The position numbers and the translations under genes are program-made. Below are positions 45,594 to 53,882 of a stretch of DNA of 64,000 bases, one piece after another. Source of the stretch: AP-15 sp963703855 (GTDB lineage: Bacteria; Pseudomonadota; Alphaproteobacteria; ATCC43930; CGMCC-115725). The notes beneath the pieces were generated by a model that was given only the letters and a program-made list of their open reading frames with translations, had not been told where the DNA came from and made no database searches. Each line of letters opens with the position of its first letter. The first letter of the stretch is position 1. The stretch covers positions 1-64,000 of the forward strand of contig CAVPFW010000018.1 in NCBI GenBank assembly GCA_963703855.1. Reading direction: 5' to 3'.

Positions 45594-45935
45594 ATGGCGA
45601 TGAGAACCGGAGGCTATTCTCCACGGAACCCAATTAATAAGTACGATAGCCTTGAGACCGTCAACCGACCTCACCGAGATTTTGGTGATCATTCCCTGTT
45701 CGAAAGCGAAGTGCCGGGGTGGCGGATCGAGGTCTCGGAACAAACGGTTTTGGACGAGTTGCCGCCCGACCTCGCCGGTAGGCTTTCCGGAGCTCGCACC
45801 GCGCTCGCGTCAGTCGCCAAACTCGACAAAGCCCGCGTGGTCCGCACTTCAAAACGACACGTCATACTCTGGGACTACACCGCAGTACGACACTTGTTAC
45901 GGTTTCTGGGCTGCGTCGCGCGCTATTGGTCATGA
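45594..45935 (+). CDS. Unrecognised open frame, doubtful
   Basis: A 113-codon frame after higA whose middle part has protein-like composition (WRIEVSEQTVLDELPPDLAG, RLSGARTALASVAKLDKARV). I recognise no family, no clear ribosome site is present, and the 3' end overlaps the stop of the convergent molybdenum hydroxylase gene. It could be the relic of a gene trimmed by the accessory-region rearrangements. Confidence 0.25.
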   Translation: MAMRTGGYSPRNPINKYDSLETVNRPHRDFGDHSLFESEVPGWRIEVSEQTVLDELPPDLAGRLSGARTALASVAKLDKARVVRTSKRHVILWDYTAVRHLLRFLGCVARYWS

Positions 45936-48278
45936 CGCCCCCGCCCTGCGCGCCTTCTTTATGGCCGCCATGACGCGGCGGGGGGTGATCGGGGTTTCGT
46001 TCAGCTCGGCGCCGAGAGAGGCGAGGGCGTCGCGCATGGCGTTGGCGATCGCGGCGGGCGGGGCGACCGCACCGCCTTCGCCCATGCCCTTCATGCCGTA
46101 TTCGGTGGCCGTCGCCGGGGTATGCAGATGGCCGATCCTGATCGCCGGCATTTCCGCCGCGCCCGGCAGCAGGTAGTCGGCCAAGGTGCCGGCGAGCGGC
46201 TGGCCTTGGTCGTCGTACGGGATCTCTTCGTAGAGCGCGGTGCCGATGCCCTGCACGACGCCGCCGCGGATCTGGCCTTCGACGATCATCGGGTTGACCA
46301 TCGTGCCGCAATCCTCGGCGACGGCGAAGTCGACCAACTCGACAAACCCGGTCTCCGGATCGACGGCGACGACCGCGCCGTGCGTGGCATAGGAAAAGAC
46401 GCCGGTGCCGACCGCGGGCTCGTAGGTCGCGGTCGCATCGAGCAATGGATCGACCCCGGGCGGCAATCCGTCCATGCGCAGATGCGCGACCTTGGCGATC
46501 TCGGCGATCGTGACCGACCCCTGCGGCCCCAAGACCGCGCCATCGGCGCAATGCACCGCGGCCACGTCGCATTGCAGCAGATGCGCGCCGATCCGGCAAA
46601 GCTTGTCGCGCAATATCCGGCTGGCGCGCGCGACCGCCCCTCCCGACATGACCATGCTGCGCGAAGCAAAGGTGCCAAAGCCGAAGGCCGTGCTCTCGGT
46701 GTCGCCGTGGCGCACCGAAATCCGCGCCGGATCGATCCCCAGCTCCTGATGCGCGATCTGCGTCAGGGTGGTTTCGAGCCCCTGGCCGTGCGACTGGATG
46801 CCGACCATCAGCACGACGCTGCCGTCGGTCAGGATGCGCGCGGTGCAGCTCTCGAACCCCGGCACGATCGCAGCACCGCGGGCGACGAATTCGGCGGCAC
46901 CGTGCGCGGTCTGCTCGGCAAAGGCGGCAAAGCCGACGCCGATCAGCCGCCCATCCGCTTCGCCCCGTTGCTGGCGCGCCCGGATCGCCGGCAGGTCCAA
47001 GAGCTCGGCGCACAGCCGCACGCTCTGCGGATAGTCGCCGTTGTCGAAGCGCATGCCGCCCACCGTCGTGAACGGCATCTGCTCGGGCCGCACCATGTTC
47101 AGCATCCGCACCTCGACCGGGTCGCGGCCGACCGCGCGGGCGACCTCGTCGATCGTGCGCTCGATGGCGAAGCACGCCCCCGGCCGGCCGACCCCGCGAT
47201 AGGGGCCGAGCGGCGCCTTGTTGGTCGCGACCGTGGAGGCGCGGGCGCGGTAATTCGGGATCGTGTACGGCCCCGGCAGGTTGCGCGCCGCCATTGCCGC
47301 CTCTTGGTACGGCCCCTGCGGCCACAGCCCGTAGGCGCCGGCATCGACGATGATCTCGGCGTCGACCCCGAGAATATGCCCGTGCCGGTCGGCATAGGCG
47401 GTGACCTTGTAGTGATGGTCGCGGGTATGCGCCGAGGTGAGGAGATGCTCGCCGCGGTCCTCGACCCAGCGCACCGGGTGATCGAGCTCGAGCGCCAATG
47501 CCGCGAGGATGATCTCTTCGGGGTAGAGCCGCGCCTTGGGTCCGAACCCGCCGCCGACGTCGGGGGCGACGACGCGGATGCGGCGCAGCTCGAGCCCGAG
47601 GAACTCGCCCAAGGCCACGCGCACGGTGTGCGGCGTCTGGGTCGAGGCATAGACGACGATTTCGTCGAGCCGGTGATCGCGGCAGGCGAGCACGGCGCGG
47701 CCTTCGAGCGGGGCGCCCGATTGCCGGTGCATGCGGTATTCGCGGCTGATCGTGATCTCGGCGGCGCGCGCGGCGGCGTCGATGTCGCCGCCTTCGAACA
47801 CCCGCTCGCTGTAGAGGTTGTCGCCCCACTGCTCGTGAACCGGGTGGCGGCTGCCGCGCATGTCGCGGGGCGCGTCGACGACCGCGTCGAGCACCTCGAA
47901 ATCGACGATGATCGCGGCGGCGAGGTCTTCGGCCGCGGCGCGGGAGGGCGCGATGCAGGCGGCGATCGCCTCGCCGACATAGCGCACCTTGTCGGTGGCG
48001 AGCGGCGGCCAGGCCGGTGACTTCGCCCCTGCCGCCTGGGTCTCGACGCGGATCGGCCTGATCCGCGGCAGGTCCGCCGCCGTGAAAACTCGGCCGGCGG
48101 CGTCCGGCGGGACCGAAATCGACTTGATGCGGGCATGGGCATATGGGCTGCGGACGAAGGCAACCTCCATGGTGCCGGGCAATTTGATGTCCGACACGAA
48201 TTCCCCGCGACCATGCAGGTGGCGCTCGTCCTCGCGGCGCAGCAGGGAGGCGCCGACACCCCAGGAATCATTCGGCAT
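45930..48278 (-). CDS. Molybdenum hydroxylase large subunit (xanthine dehydrogenase/CoxL family)
   Basis: A 782-residue molybdopterin cytosine dinucleotide-binding subunit. ATG 48278 (MPNDSWGVGASLLRRED) is the family start. Motifs are RIRVVAPDVGGGFGPKARLY, GPYRGVGRPGACFAIER, QSHGQGLETTLTQIAHQELG and GMKGMGEGGAVAPPAAIANA with the catalytic Glu. The active-site loop is PYRGVGR and lacks the Cys of true CO dehydrogenase (AYxCSFR), so a form II or other hydroxylase (for example of an aldehyde or N-heterocycle) is more likely. It overlaps the small-subunit gene by 11 nt. Confidence 0.9.
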   Translation of the reverse strand: MPNDSWGVGASLLRREDERHLHGRGEFVSDIKLPGTMEVAFVRSPYAHARIKSISVPPDAAGRVFTAADLPRIRPIRVETQAAGAKSPAWPPLATDKVRYVGEAIAACIAPSRAAAEDLAAAIIVDFEVLDAVVDAPRDMRGSRHPVHEQWGDNLYSERVFEGGDIDAAARAAEITISREYRMHRQSGAPLEGRAVLACRDHRLDEIVVYASTQTPHTVRVALGEFLGLELRRIRVVAPDVGGGFGPKARLYPEEIILAALALELDHPVRWVEDRGEHLLTSAHTRDHHYKVTAYADRHGHILGVDAEIIVDAGAYGLWPQGPYQEAAMAARNLPGPYTIPNYRARASTVATNKAPLGPYRGVGRPGACFAIERTIDEVARAVGRDPVEVRMLNMVRPEQMPFTTVGGMRFDNGDYPQSVRLCAELLDLPAIRARQQRGEADGRLIGVGFAAFAEQTAHGAAEFVARGAAIVPGFESCTARILTDGSVVLMVGIQSHGQGLETTLTQIAHQELGIDPARISVRHGDTESTAFGFGTFASRSMVMSGGAVARASRILRDKLCRIGAHLLQCDVAAVHCADGAVLGPQGSVTIAEIAKVAHLRMDGLPPGVDPLLDATATYEPAVGTGVFSYATHGAVVAVDPETGFVELVDFAVAEDCGTMVNPMIVEGQIRGGVVQGIGTALYEEIPYDDQGQPLAGTLADYLLPGAAEMPAIRIGHLHTPATATEYGMKGMGEGGAVAPPAAIANAMRDALASLGAELNETPITPRRVMAAIKKARRAGAS

Positions 48279-48753
48279 CGGGCGGCCTCCCGGCGAGCAT
48301 CGCCGCAGCGTCGGCGATCGCGGCGACGATGTTGGTGTAGCCGGTGCAGCGGCAGATGTTGCCGGCCAACCCGTTGCGGATCTCGCGCTCGGAGCCGGCA
48401 TGGCCGCGCCGGATCAGATCATGCGCGGTGATCAGCATCGCCGGTGTGCAAAAGCCGCATTGCAGCGCGTGATGCCGGTGAAAGCCGTCGCGCAACGCCG
48501 CCATCGCCGGGTCGCCGGCGAAGCCCTCGATGGTCCGCACGGCGCGCTCGTCGCAGCCGGCCGCGAGCATCAGGCAGGCGCGCGCCGGCTCGCCGTCGAC
48601 CAGCACCGTGCAGGCCCCGCACACCCCATGCTCGCAGCCGAGATGGGTCCCGGTCAGGTTGCGCCGCTCGCGCAGGTAGTCGGCGAGCGACAGGCGGGGC
48701 GGCACGTCGTCGGCGATGTCGGCGCCGTTAAGCTGCAGCCGGATCGCAGTCAT
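48268..48753 (-). CDS. Molybdenum hydroxylase [2Fe-2S] small subunit (CoxS-like)
   Basis: A 161-residue iron-sulfur subunit beginning at ATG 48753. The plant-type [2Fe-2S] site is seen as GCEHGVCGACTVLVDGEPARAC, and the second cluster as QCGFCTPAMLI with NICRCTGYTNIV. It passes electrons from the molybdenum site to FAD. Start and stop overlap its neighbours (ATGA-type overlap with the FAD subunit), so the M-S-L genes form one translationally coupled unit. Confidence 0.93.
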   Translation of the reverse strand: MTAIRLQLNGADIADDVPPRLSLADYLRERRNLTGTHLGCEHGVCGACTVLVDGEPARACLMLAAGCDERAVRTIEGFAGDPAMAALRDGFHRHHALQCGFCTPAMLITAHDLIRRGHAGSEREIRNGLAGNICRCTGYTNIVAAIADAAAMLAGRPPDAE

Positions 48754-49583
48754 GCCGTCGCCTGCAGAACCGCGCGCATTGCTGCCACCGTGTGCAAATC
48801 GCGCTGGAAATCGTCGAAATGCCGCCCGGCGGCCTGGTCGAGATCGGCCTCGACGGCGCCGCGCAGGGTTTCGGGATCGCGGCAGCTTTCGGCGAGAAGC
48901 CGCGACGCCGCGTCGATCATCAGCGGGGCGCCGTTGGCGGCGCCGAGCACGACGCGGCAATAGCCTCGTGCGCGATCGGCGACCACGACGGCGAGCCCAT
49001 TGGCGAACTCGCCGGATTTGCGGCAGAGCTTCAGGTAGCCCCAGCGCGCGTCGGCGGAAAGCTTGGGGATGCGGATGCTCTCGACGATCTCGTCATCGGC
49101 GAGCTTCGTCTGATAGATCCCGGTCGTGAATTCGCTGCATTTGACCCGGCGGCGCCGGTCGGGTCCGCACAGAACCGCCTCGGCGTCGAGGGCCGCGAGC
49201 ACCGTCGGCCATTCGGCCGCCGGGTCCGACAGGGCCAGGCTGCCGCCGATCGTGCCGCGGGTGCGGATCGCGCGATAGGCGAGCCCGGCGGCGGCGCGCG
49301 GCATCAGCCCGCGTGACGGATCGGGCACCCGCCGATCCTCGATCGCGGCATGGGTGACGCAGGCGCCGAGGGTCACGCTGTCGTCGTCTTCCGCGGCCGA
49401 CCCCAGCTCCGGCAGGCGCGCGATGTCGATCAGCAGCCCGGGCGAGGCGATCCGCAGGTTCATCATCGCCAGCAACGATTGGCCGCCGGCAACAACCCGC
49501 GCCTCGCCTAAGCCTTTTGCCAGCAGGCCGACCGCCTCGCTCAGGCTGCGCGGCCGGACATAATCGAAGGCGGGCGCTTTCAT
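48750..49583 (-). CDS. Molybdenum hydroxylase FAD-binding subunit (CoxM-like)
   Basis: A 277-residue FAD-binding subunit. The FAD loop AGGQSLLAMMNLR and the second motif RTRGTIGGSLALSDPAAEWP are typical of CoxM/CutM proteins, followed by the CO_deh_flav_C domain (ARWGYLKLCRKSGEFANGLA). It transfers electrons to the final acceptor. It is the first gene of the M-S-L transcript. The order M-S-L matches carboxydotroph operons, although the large subunit is not a canonical CO dehydrogenase. Confidence 0.92.
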   Translation of the reverse strand: MKAPAFDYVRPRSLSEAVGLLAKGLGEARVVAGGQSLLAMMNLRIASPGLLIDIARLPELGSAAEDDDSVTLGACVTHAAIEDRRVPDPSRGLMPRAAAGLAYRAIRTRGTIGGSLALSDPAAEWPTVLAALDAEAVLCGPDRRRRVKCSEFTTGIYQTKLADDEIVESIRIPKLSADARWGYLKLCRKSGEFANGLAVVVADRARGYCRVVLGAANGAPLMIDAASRLLAESCRDPETLRGAVEADLDQAAGRHFDDFQRDLHTVAAMRAVLQATA

Positions 49584-49677
49584 CGGCGGGTGCCTCGAGA
49601 CCGGCCGAACTGCAGCACCGCTGGAGGGGCGCTGTCAATTTCAAAACCGGACAGATCGTCTGCTCCCCAACCCGGAC

Positions 49678-49812
49678 ATGACACGGCGAACCTGGGGCAA
49701 GGCGCGCAGGCAGCACCTGGGGCTGCCTTGCAAGCTGACCCCGCACCGGCGCAGCGAGGCGATCGGCCGCCGCGACGGGGCGAAACGCCTCACCGACAGC
49801 GCCCGCGTCTAG
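49678..49812 (+). pseudogene. Remnant of a serine recombinase C-terminus
   Basis: A 44-codon frame reads WGKARRQHLGLPCKLTPHRR followed by SEAIGRRDGAKRLTDSARV and a stop. It follows the K/R-rich linker and HTH of resolvase/invertase-type recombinases (AKARGxxLGRKPKLTPHQRREAIxRRDxGExLxDIARS). The catalytic domain and the last helix are missing. It marks an old mobile element next to the molybdenum hydroxylase operon. Confidence 0.45.
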
Positions 49813-50867
49813 CCGTCAAGCCGCGCTGCGAGCACCGCCATCGGCCGCTGGCCCGCCGCATAGGTCGTCAACGGCGTCAGCGCGCCCGTCTCCTGGTTGA
49901 TGCGGTAAGAAGCCAGACGGCCCGACGCCGAGCCGGCGGCGTAGACGAAACGGCCCGCGGGGTCGAGACCGAAGGCGCTGGGGACCGCTTCGGTCGGGGC
50001 ATGCCCGATGGCCGTCAGCCGCCCGCTGGCGTTGTCGACGGCAAACCCGGCGATGCTGTTGTGGCCGCGGTTGGCCACATAGAGGAATTGCCCCGAAGGC
50101 GTGAGGTAAATCTGCGAGCAGGTGTTCCGTGCGCTGTGCCCGTCGGGCAGGGTCGTGATCGTCTGCACCGCTGAGAGGGCGCCGGTCGCGGGGTCGAGAC
50201 GATAGAGGGTGACGCTGCAGCCCTGCTCGTTGGAGAAATAAACCAGGTCTCGGGTGGGATGGAAACAATAGTGGCGAGGGCCGAGACGTTCCGCCGGCTC
50301 GACCCGCGGCGGCGAATTAGGGGTCAGATGGCCGGTGCCGGCGTCGAATTTGAACTGCGCGATCATATTGGGGCCAGGGTTCTCCCGCTGCGGCTCCAAG
50401 ACGTTGTCGTTGAGACGGGCGATGTGCGGCACGAAGGCAAAGCGGTTGGAGGGATCGGTCTGGATGGCGTGGGCCCCGGTGGCCGTGGCCAGCCAAGCAA
50501 CCGGTGCCGCGCCCACCGCGCCGTCCTCTCCCACAGAATGGACCGCGGCAAACCCGCCCTGGTAATAGGCCGACAGCAAATACCTGCCGGTGCGGTCGGG
50601 GGCCAGAAACGTCGGCGCGTGCGGCGGTGCGATTGTCCCCCGCAATGTGAGCCCGCCGCTCTGCTGATCGATCCGGAAGCTCGAGATCGTCGGCGCGCCG
50701 CGATGCCCGACATACAGCGTGTGCCGGTCCGGGCTGACCGCCAGCACGGACGGCCCTCCCGCGGCCGGCACTTCGGCCCGCGGCGTGAGCTCGCCGGTGT
50801 CGGCGTTGATGGCGAAGGTCAGGATCTTGTCTTCGTCCTGCAGGCAAACGTACAGAGAGCATGGCAT
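49809..50867 (-). CDS. Lactonase family (6-phosphogluconolactonase-like) beta-propeller
   Basis: A 352-residue cytoplasmic seven-bladed propeller (PF10282) with no signal peptide. Repeated blade wording is clear: SLYVCLQDEDKILTFAIN, VSPDRHTLYVGHRGAPTISS, LAPDRTGRYLLSAYYQGGFA, LTPSGQFLYVANRGHNSIAG and LDPAGRFVYAAGSASGRLAS. Members include YbhE/Pgl, which hydrolyses 6-phosphogluconolactone, and muconate-lactonising relatives. The 3' end touches the resolvase remnant. Specific substrate is uncertain. Confidence 0.85.
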   Translation of the reverse strand: MPCSLYVCLQDEDKILTFAINADTGELTPRAEVPAAGGPSVLAVSPDRHTLYVGHRGAPTISSFRIDQQSGGLTLRGTIAPPHAPTFLAPDRTGRYLLSAYYQGGFAAVHSVGEDGAVGAAPVAWLATATGAHAIQTDPSNRFAFVPHIARLNDNVLEPQRENPGPNMIAQFKFDAGTGHLTPNSPPRVEPAERLGPRHYCFHPTRDLVYFSNEQGCSVTLYRLDPATGALSAVQTITTLPDGHSARNTCSQIYLTPSGQFLYVANRGHNSIAGFAVDNASGRLTAIGHAPTEAVPSAFGLDPAGRFVYAAGSASGRLASYRINQETGALTPLTTYAAGQRPMAVLAARLDG

Positions 50868-51028
50868 CTTTTGTCCTCCCTTAAGACCGCCGCCGGCGGA
50901 TGCTACGGCATGTCGATCAAATCCGAAACCGCCGCCCGCCGCCCTGACCAGCTTGCGCCGTCCGGCAAGCTTGGCGACCCGGACGAACGCCCCTGTTCAA
51001 AGCCGCGGCGGCGGTCCCTCCGGATAAT

Positions 51029-51892
51029 TCATGCGGCCAGCCCGCGGATCAGATTCGCCCAGCGGTCCAGCACCGGCAGGATCTCGTCTGCCTTGGCCGG
51101 CGGCAGGCGCACGGTCATGCGGGCGATGCCGAGGTCGCGGTTGCGCTTCAACAGATCGAGATCTTCCGGAGCGCCGCCCAGAGTGACCGGCAGGGATTGC
51201 GGATCGCGGCCGGCCTCCCCGGCCATCTGGCGCAGGCGCGGCATGAACTCCTCGGGGCTGCCCGAGCCGGCGCTCGGAGCCTGCGGGAGCAGCCCGTCGC
51301 CGTAGCGGATCGCGCGGCGCGCGGCGAGGCGGAAGGCGCCGCCGACGATGACCGGCGGGTGCGGCGTCTGCACCGGCTTCGGCCAGGTCGTCATCGGTGG
51401 GAAGTTGACGATGGTCCCGCGATATTCCGGCTGGTCCTTGGTCCAGATCTCTTTCATCGCCTCGATCTGCTCGCGCATCTTCAAGGCGCGGGTTTCGTAG
51501 ACGGTGCCGTGGTCTTCGATCTCCTCGGCATTCCAGCCGCAGCCGATGCCGAACAGGAAGCGGCCCTTCGACACCTGGTCGAGCGAGGCGACGAGCTTCG
51601 CGGTCTGGATCGTGTCGCGCTGGATCACCAGGCAGATGCCGGTGGCGAGCTTGAGCCGGGTGGTGACCGCGGCCGCGGCGCTCAACGTGACGAACGGATC
51701 CATCACGTCATAGTATTGCTGCGACAATTCCATGCCGCCCGGAAGGGCGAAGCGGCGGGTGACCGGGATGTGCGAGTGTTCCGCCACCCACAGCGAGTCG
51801 AAGCCGCGCTGTTCGAGTGCCACGGCCAATTCGGTCGGCGCCATCGAATACTCGGTGAAGAAGATCGCCGCGCCGATTTCCATGTTCCTCAC
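51029..51892 (-). CDS. LLM class (F420-dependent type) oxidoreductase
   Basis: A 287-residue luciferase-like protein of the F420-dependent LLM group: FFTEYSMAPTELAVALEQRG, FDSLWVAEHSHIPVTRR, LKLATGICLVIQRDTIQTAK and GRFLFGIGCGWNAEEIEDHG, plus the late PVIVGGAFRLAARRAIRYG. Whether it uses F420 or FMN cannot be told from sequence by eye. Start is 51892 (MRNMEIG) or 51883. It follows the next LLM gene on the same strand by 39 nt. Confidence 0.85.
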   Translation of the reverse strand: MRNMEIGAAIFFTEYSMAPTELAVALEQRGFDSLWVAEHSHIPVTRRFALPGGMELSQQYYDVMDPFVTLSAAAAVTTRLKLATGICLVIQRDTIQTAKLVASLDQVSKGRFLFGIGCGWNAEEIEDHGTVYETRALKMREQIEAMKEIWTKDQPEYRGTIVNFPPMTTWPKPVQTPHPPVIVGGAFRLAARRAIRYGDGLLPQAPSAGSGSPEEFMPRLRQMAGEAGRDPQSLPVTLGGAPEDLDLLKRNRDLGIARMTVRLPPAKADEILPVLDRWANLIRGLAA

Positions 51893-51931
51893 CCCGCTGT
51901 CGTTTGTCGCCGCAAGCCTCGCCGCTGCGGA

Positions 51932-52993
51932 TCACTCCGCGGCGTTGCGAGCGAGCGGGCCGAGAGCCCGCTCGACCCGCGGCCTGACCTCGCTGATCAT
52001 CAGCTCCATCGAGTGCATCGCCGCCTTGTGCGGGGTCGCCCCGACCTTGAACGAAAAGCACATATGGACCGGATCGGTCGCACGGATCTCGCCGACCAGC
52101 TTCTCGGCCACGGTCTCGACATCGCCGATCAAGAGATCGTTGTGGATCTGTTCGAGCGGCGGCTCGTCGGGGAACGGCTTGTCGACCAGCACCGTGCCCT
52201 GCATGACTTCCTGCCGCCGCCGCAGGCTCGACGCGAGCCGGGTCTGGTAGCGCGCGTTCTCGGCAAAGCGCAGGCCGTCCTCCTTGCTGTCGGTAATGTG
52301 GCAGAAGCGGTTGACGGTGATCTGGGCGTTGGCCAATGGCACGCCCTCGGCCCGGTACGCGTCTTTGATGATCTGGTACTGCTCGGCCAGGAGCGCCGCA
52401 CCCCCGACCCGGCCCGACGACAACACCCGGTAGCCGTGCCGTGCGGCGGCGCGGAACATCGCCTCGGTATGGCCGGCGACGTAGATCGGCAGCGGCTTCT
52501 GCACCGGCCGGGCCGGGATGTGGGTCTCCGGGATGCGGTAGTGCTTGCCGTCGTAGCTGAAGAAATCCTGGGAAAAGGCACGGTCGAGGATGTCGCAGAA
52601 CTCCTCGGTCATCTCCAGATTGGCCTTGATGTCGACGCCGAACCGCTCGAATTCGTAGGGCTGGTAGCCGGCGCCGACGCCGAGCATCAGGCGCCCGTTC
52701 GACAGCGCGTCGGCGGTTGCGATCTCGGCCGCGAGCCGCGCCGGGTTGTAGAGCGGCAGGACCACGACTGCGGTGCCGAGCCGGATCTTTTTGGTGATCG
52801 AGGCGCAGTGCGCGACCATCATCAGCGGCGACGCGCACAGGCAGTAATTCGAGAAGTGATGCTCGGCAAACCAGGCGGTCGCGTAACCGAGCTCGTCGGC
52901 CCGCCGGGTCTGCTCGGCGACCTCGGCAAAGACTTCCGCCGTCGGCTTTGCGGGGTCGCGCGACCCCATCAGATTGAAGATGCCGAATTCCAT
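51932..52993 (-). CDS. LLM class flavin-dependent oxidoreductase
   Basis: A 353-residue luciferase-like monooxygenase: MEFGIFNLMGSRDPAKPT, ATAWFAEHHFSNYCLCASPL, IRLGTAVVVLPLYNPARLAA and GRLMLGVGAGYQPYEFERFG. It probably forms an operon with the F420-type LLM gene downstream. With the four copies at 8.7-15.4 kb the window has six LLM-class proteins, an unusually high number. Confidence 0.86.
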   Translation of the reverse strand: MEFGIFNLMGSRDPAKPTAEVFAEVAEQTRRADELGYATAWFAEHHFSNYCLCASPLMMVAHCASITKKIRLGTAVVVLPLYNPARLAAEIATADALSNGRLMLGVGAGYQPYEFERFGVDIKANLEMTEEFCDILDRAFSQDFFSYDGKHYRIPETHIPARPVQKPLPIYVAGHTEAMFRAAARHGYRVLSSGRVGGAALLAEQYQIIKDAYRAEGVPLANAQITVNRFCHITDSKEDGLRFAENARYQTRLASSLRRRQEVMQGTVLVDKPFPDEPPLEQIHNDLLIGDVETVAEKLVGEIRATDPVHMCFSFKVGATPHKAAMHSMELMISEVRPRVERALGPLARNAAE

Positions 52994-53407
52994 CGCCCAC
53001 TCCTTCGCTTTGCCGGCTTGCCATAACCGTGGCCGCGATCACCCGAGTGCGTCAAGGCTCCCCGTATTTTGTCGGGTCGGGGCACCCCGAGCATCCTCGA
53101 CCGGAAGCACGAGTTGCGGCGGGCAACTTCGCCACAGCTGCCGGCTTGGCTTGCCGGCGAAGCTGGATCGGGGGAATGTCGGGTTCGTTGTGCCCTCCTG
53201 ATGGAGGCACGCAGGCCATGCGCGACAATGTGGCGTGCGAGTTCCCGGCCGGCTACGGCGGGGCGGGGCGCCGCGCCTACACCGGTTTGCCGCAGCAGCG
53301 CGAAGATGGAGCATCGCAGCCGATGCCGCGCAACGCTCGCAGTAAGGGCATGATGTCCGGAATCTCTGCCGGCCCGCCGCTGATCGCCAGCCGTTGTCGG
53401 CACACAC
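52994..53407. other. Intergenic region without recognised gene
   Basis: About 410 nt between the LLM start (52993) and the terminator of the small secreted-protein gene. No protein-like frame is seen on either strand; it should include the promoter of the LLM pair. Confidence 0.35.
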
Positions 53408-53440
53408 AAAAAGACCCGCCGGCTGGGCCGGACCGGGTCT
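53408..53440 (-). terminator. Rho-independent terminator of the small secreted-protein gene
   Basis: On the minus strand arms AGACCCG and CGGGTCT, with further inner GC pairing, are followed by TTTTTGTG. It lies 20 nt after the stop at 53460. Confidence 0.7.
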
Positions 53441-53459
53441 CTGTGCGGGCGATAAAGAT

Positions 53460-53732
53460 TTAGTTCGGCGCGGGGGCGAAATGGGGCGTCGAGTATGGAT
53501 GCCGCCCAGGGTCTTTATCGGATTGCGCCGCCTGGTAATGCTCCTCCGTCCATCCCGTGCTGTTACCGGGATTGGGGAAGATCTTGCTTGACGAAAGCGC
53601 GGGCTTCGTGGCGGTCGGAGCGGTCGCGGAGCTGGTCGGCGGCAAGGCCGAGACCGACTGCGCATGTGCGATCGCGCTCGCTCCAGCCAGCAACCCTACG
53701 CCCAAAACCGTCGCTTTAAGCAAACTGTGCAT
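53460..53732 (-). CDS. Small secreted protein of unknown function
   Basis: A 90-residue protein with a clear signal peptide (HSLLKATVLGVGLLAGASAI, AHAQ cleavage site) and a short mature part rich in Ser, Thr, Pro and Ala, ending NPGNSTGWTEEHYQAAQSD then HPYSTPHFAPAPN. The ATG at 53732 has GGAG nine nt upstream. I do not recognise a family. A terminator follows the stop, and the upstream region is AT-rich, so it is probably a monocistronic expressed gene. Confidence 0.65.
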   Translation of the reverse strand: MHSLLKATVLGVGLLAGASAIAHAQSVSALPPTSSATAPTATKPALSSSKIFPNPGNSTGWTEEHYQAAQSDKDPGRHPYSTPHFAPAPN

Positions 53733-53882
53733 GCGGGATTCTCCGGTCATAAAATCGAGTTGACATTGTTCAACATCAGCACCGGTCCACCATGATACAA
53801 ATGATAATTGTGCATCGCATTCATGCATCATATTCATTAGGCGGCGACTGGCTCCATCGTGCCCAGACTTGTCGTCGTCGGG

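Noticed and set aside
45930..49583. CO dehydrogenase (form I) operon
   Set aside because: The large subunit lacks the AYxCSFR-type loop; only the general hydroxylase family is supported.
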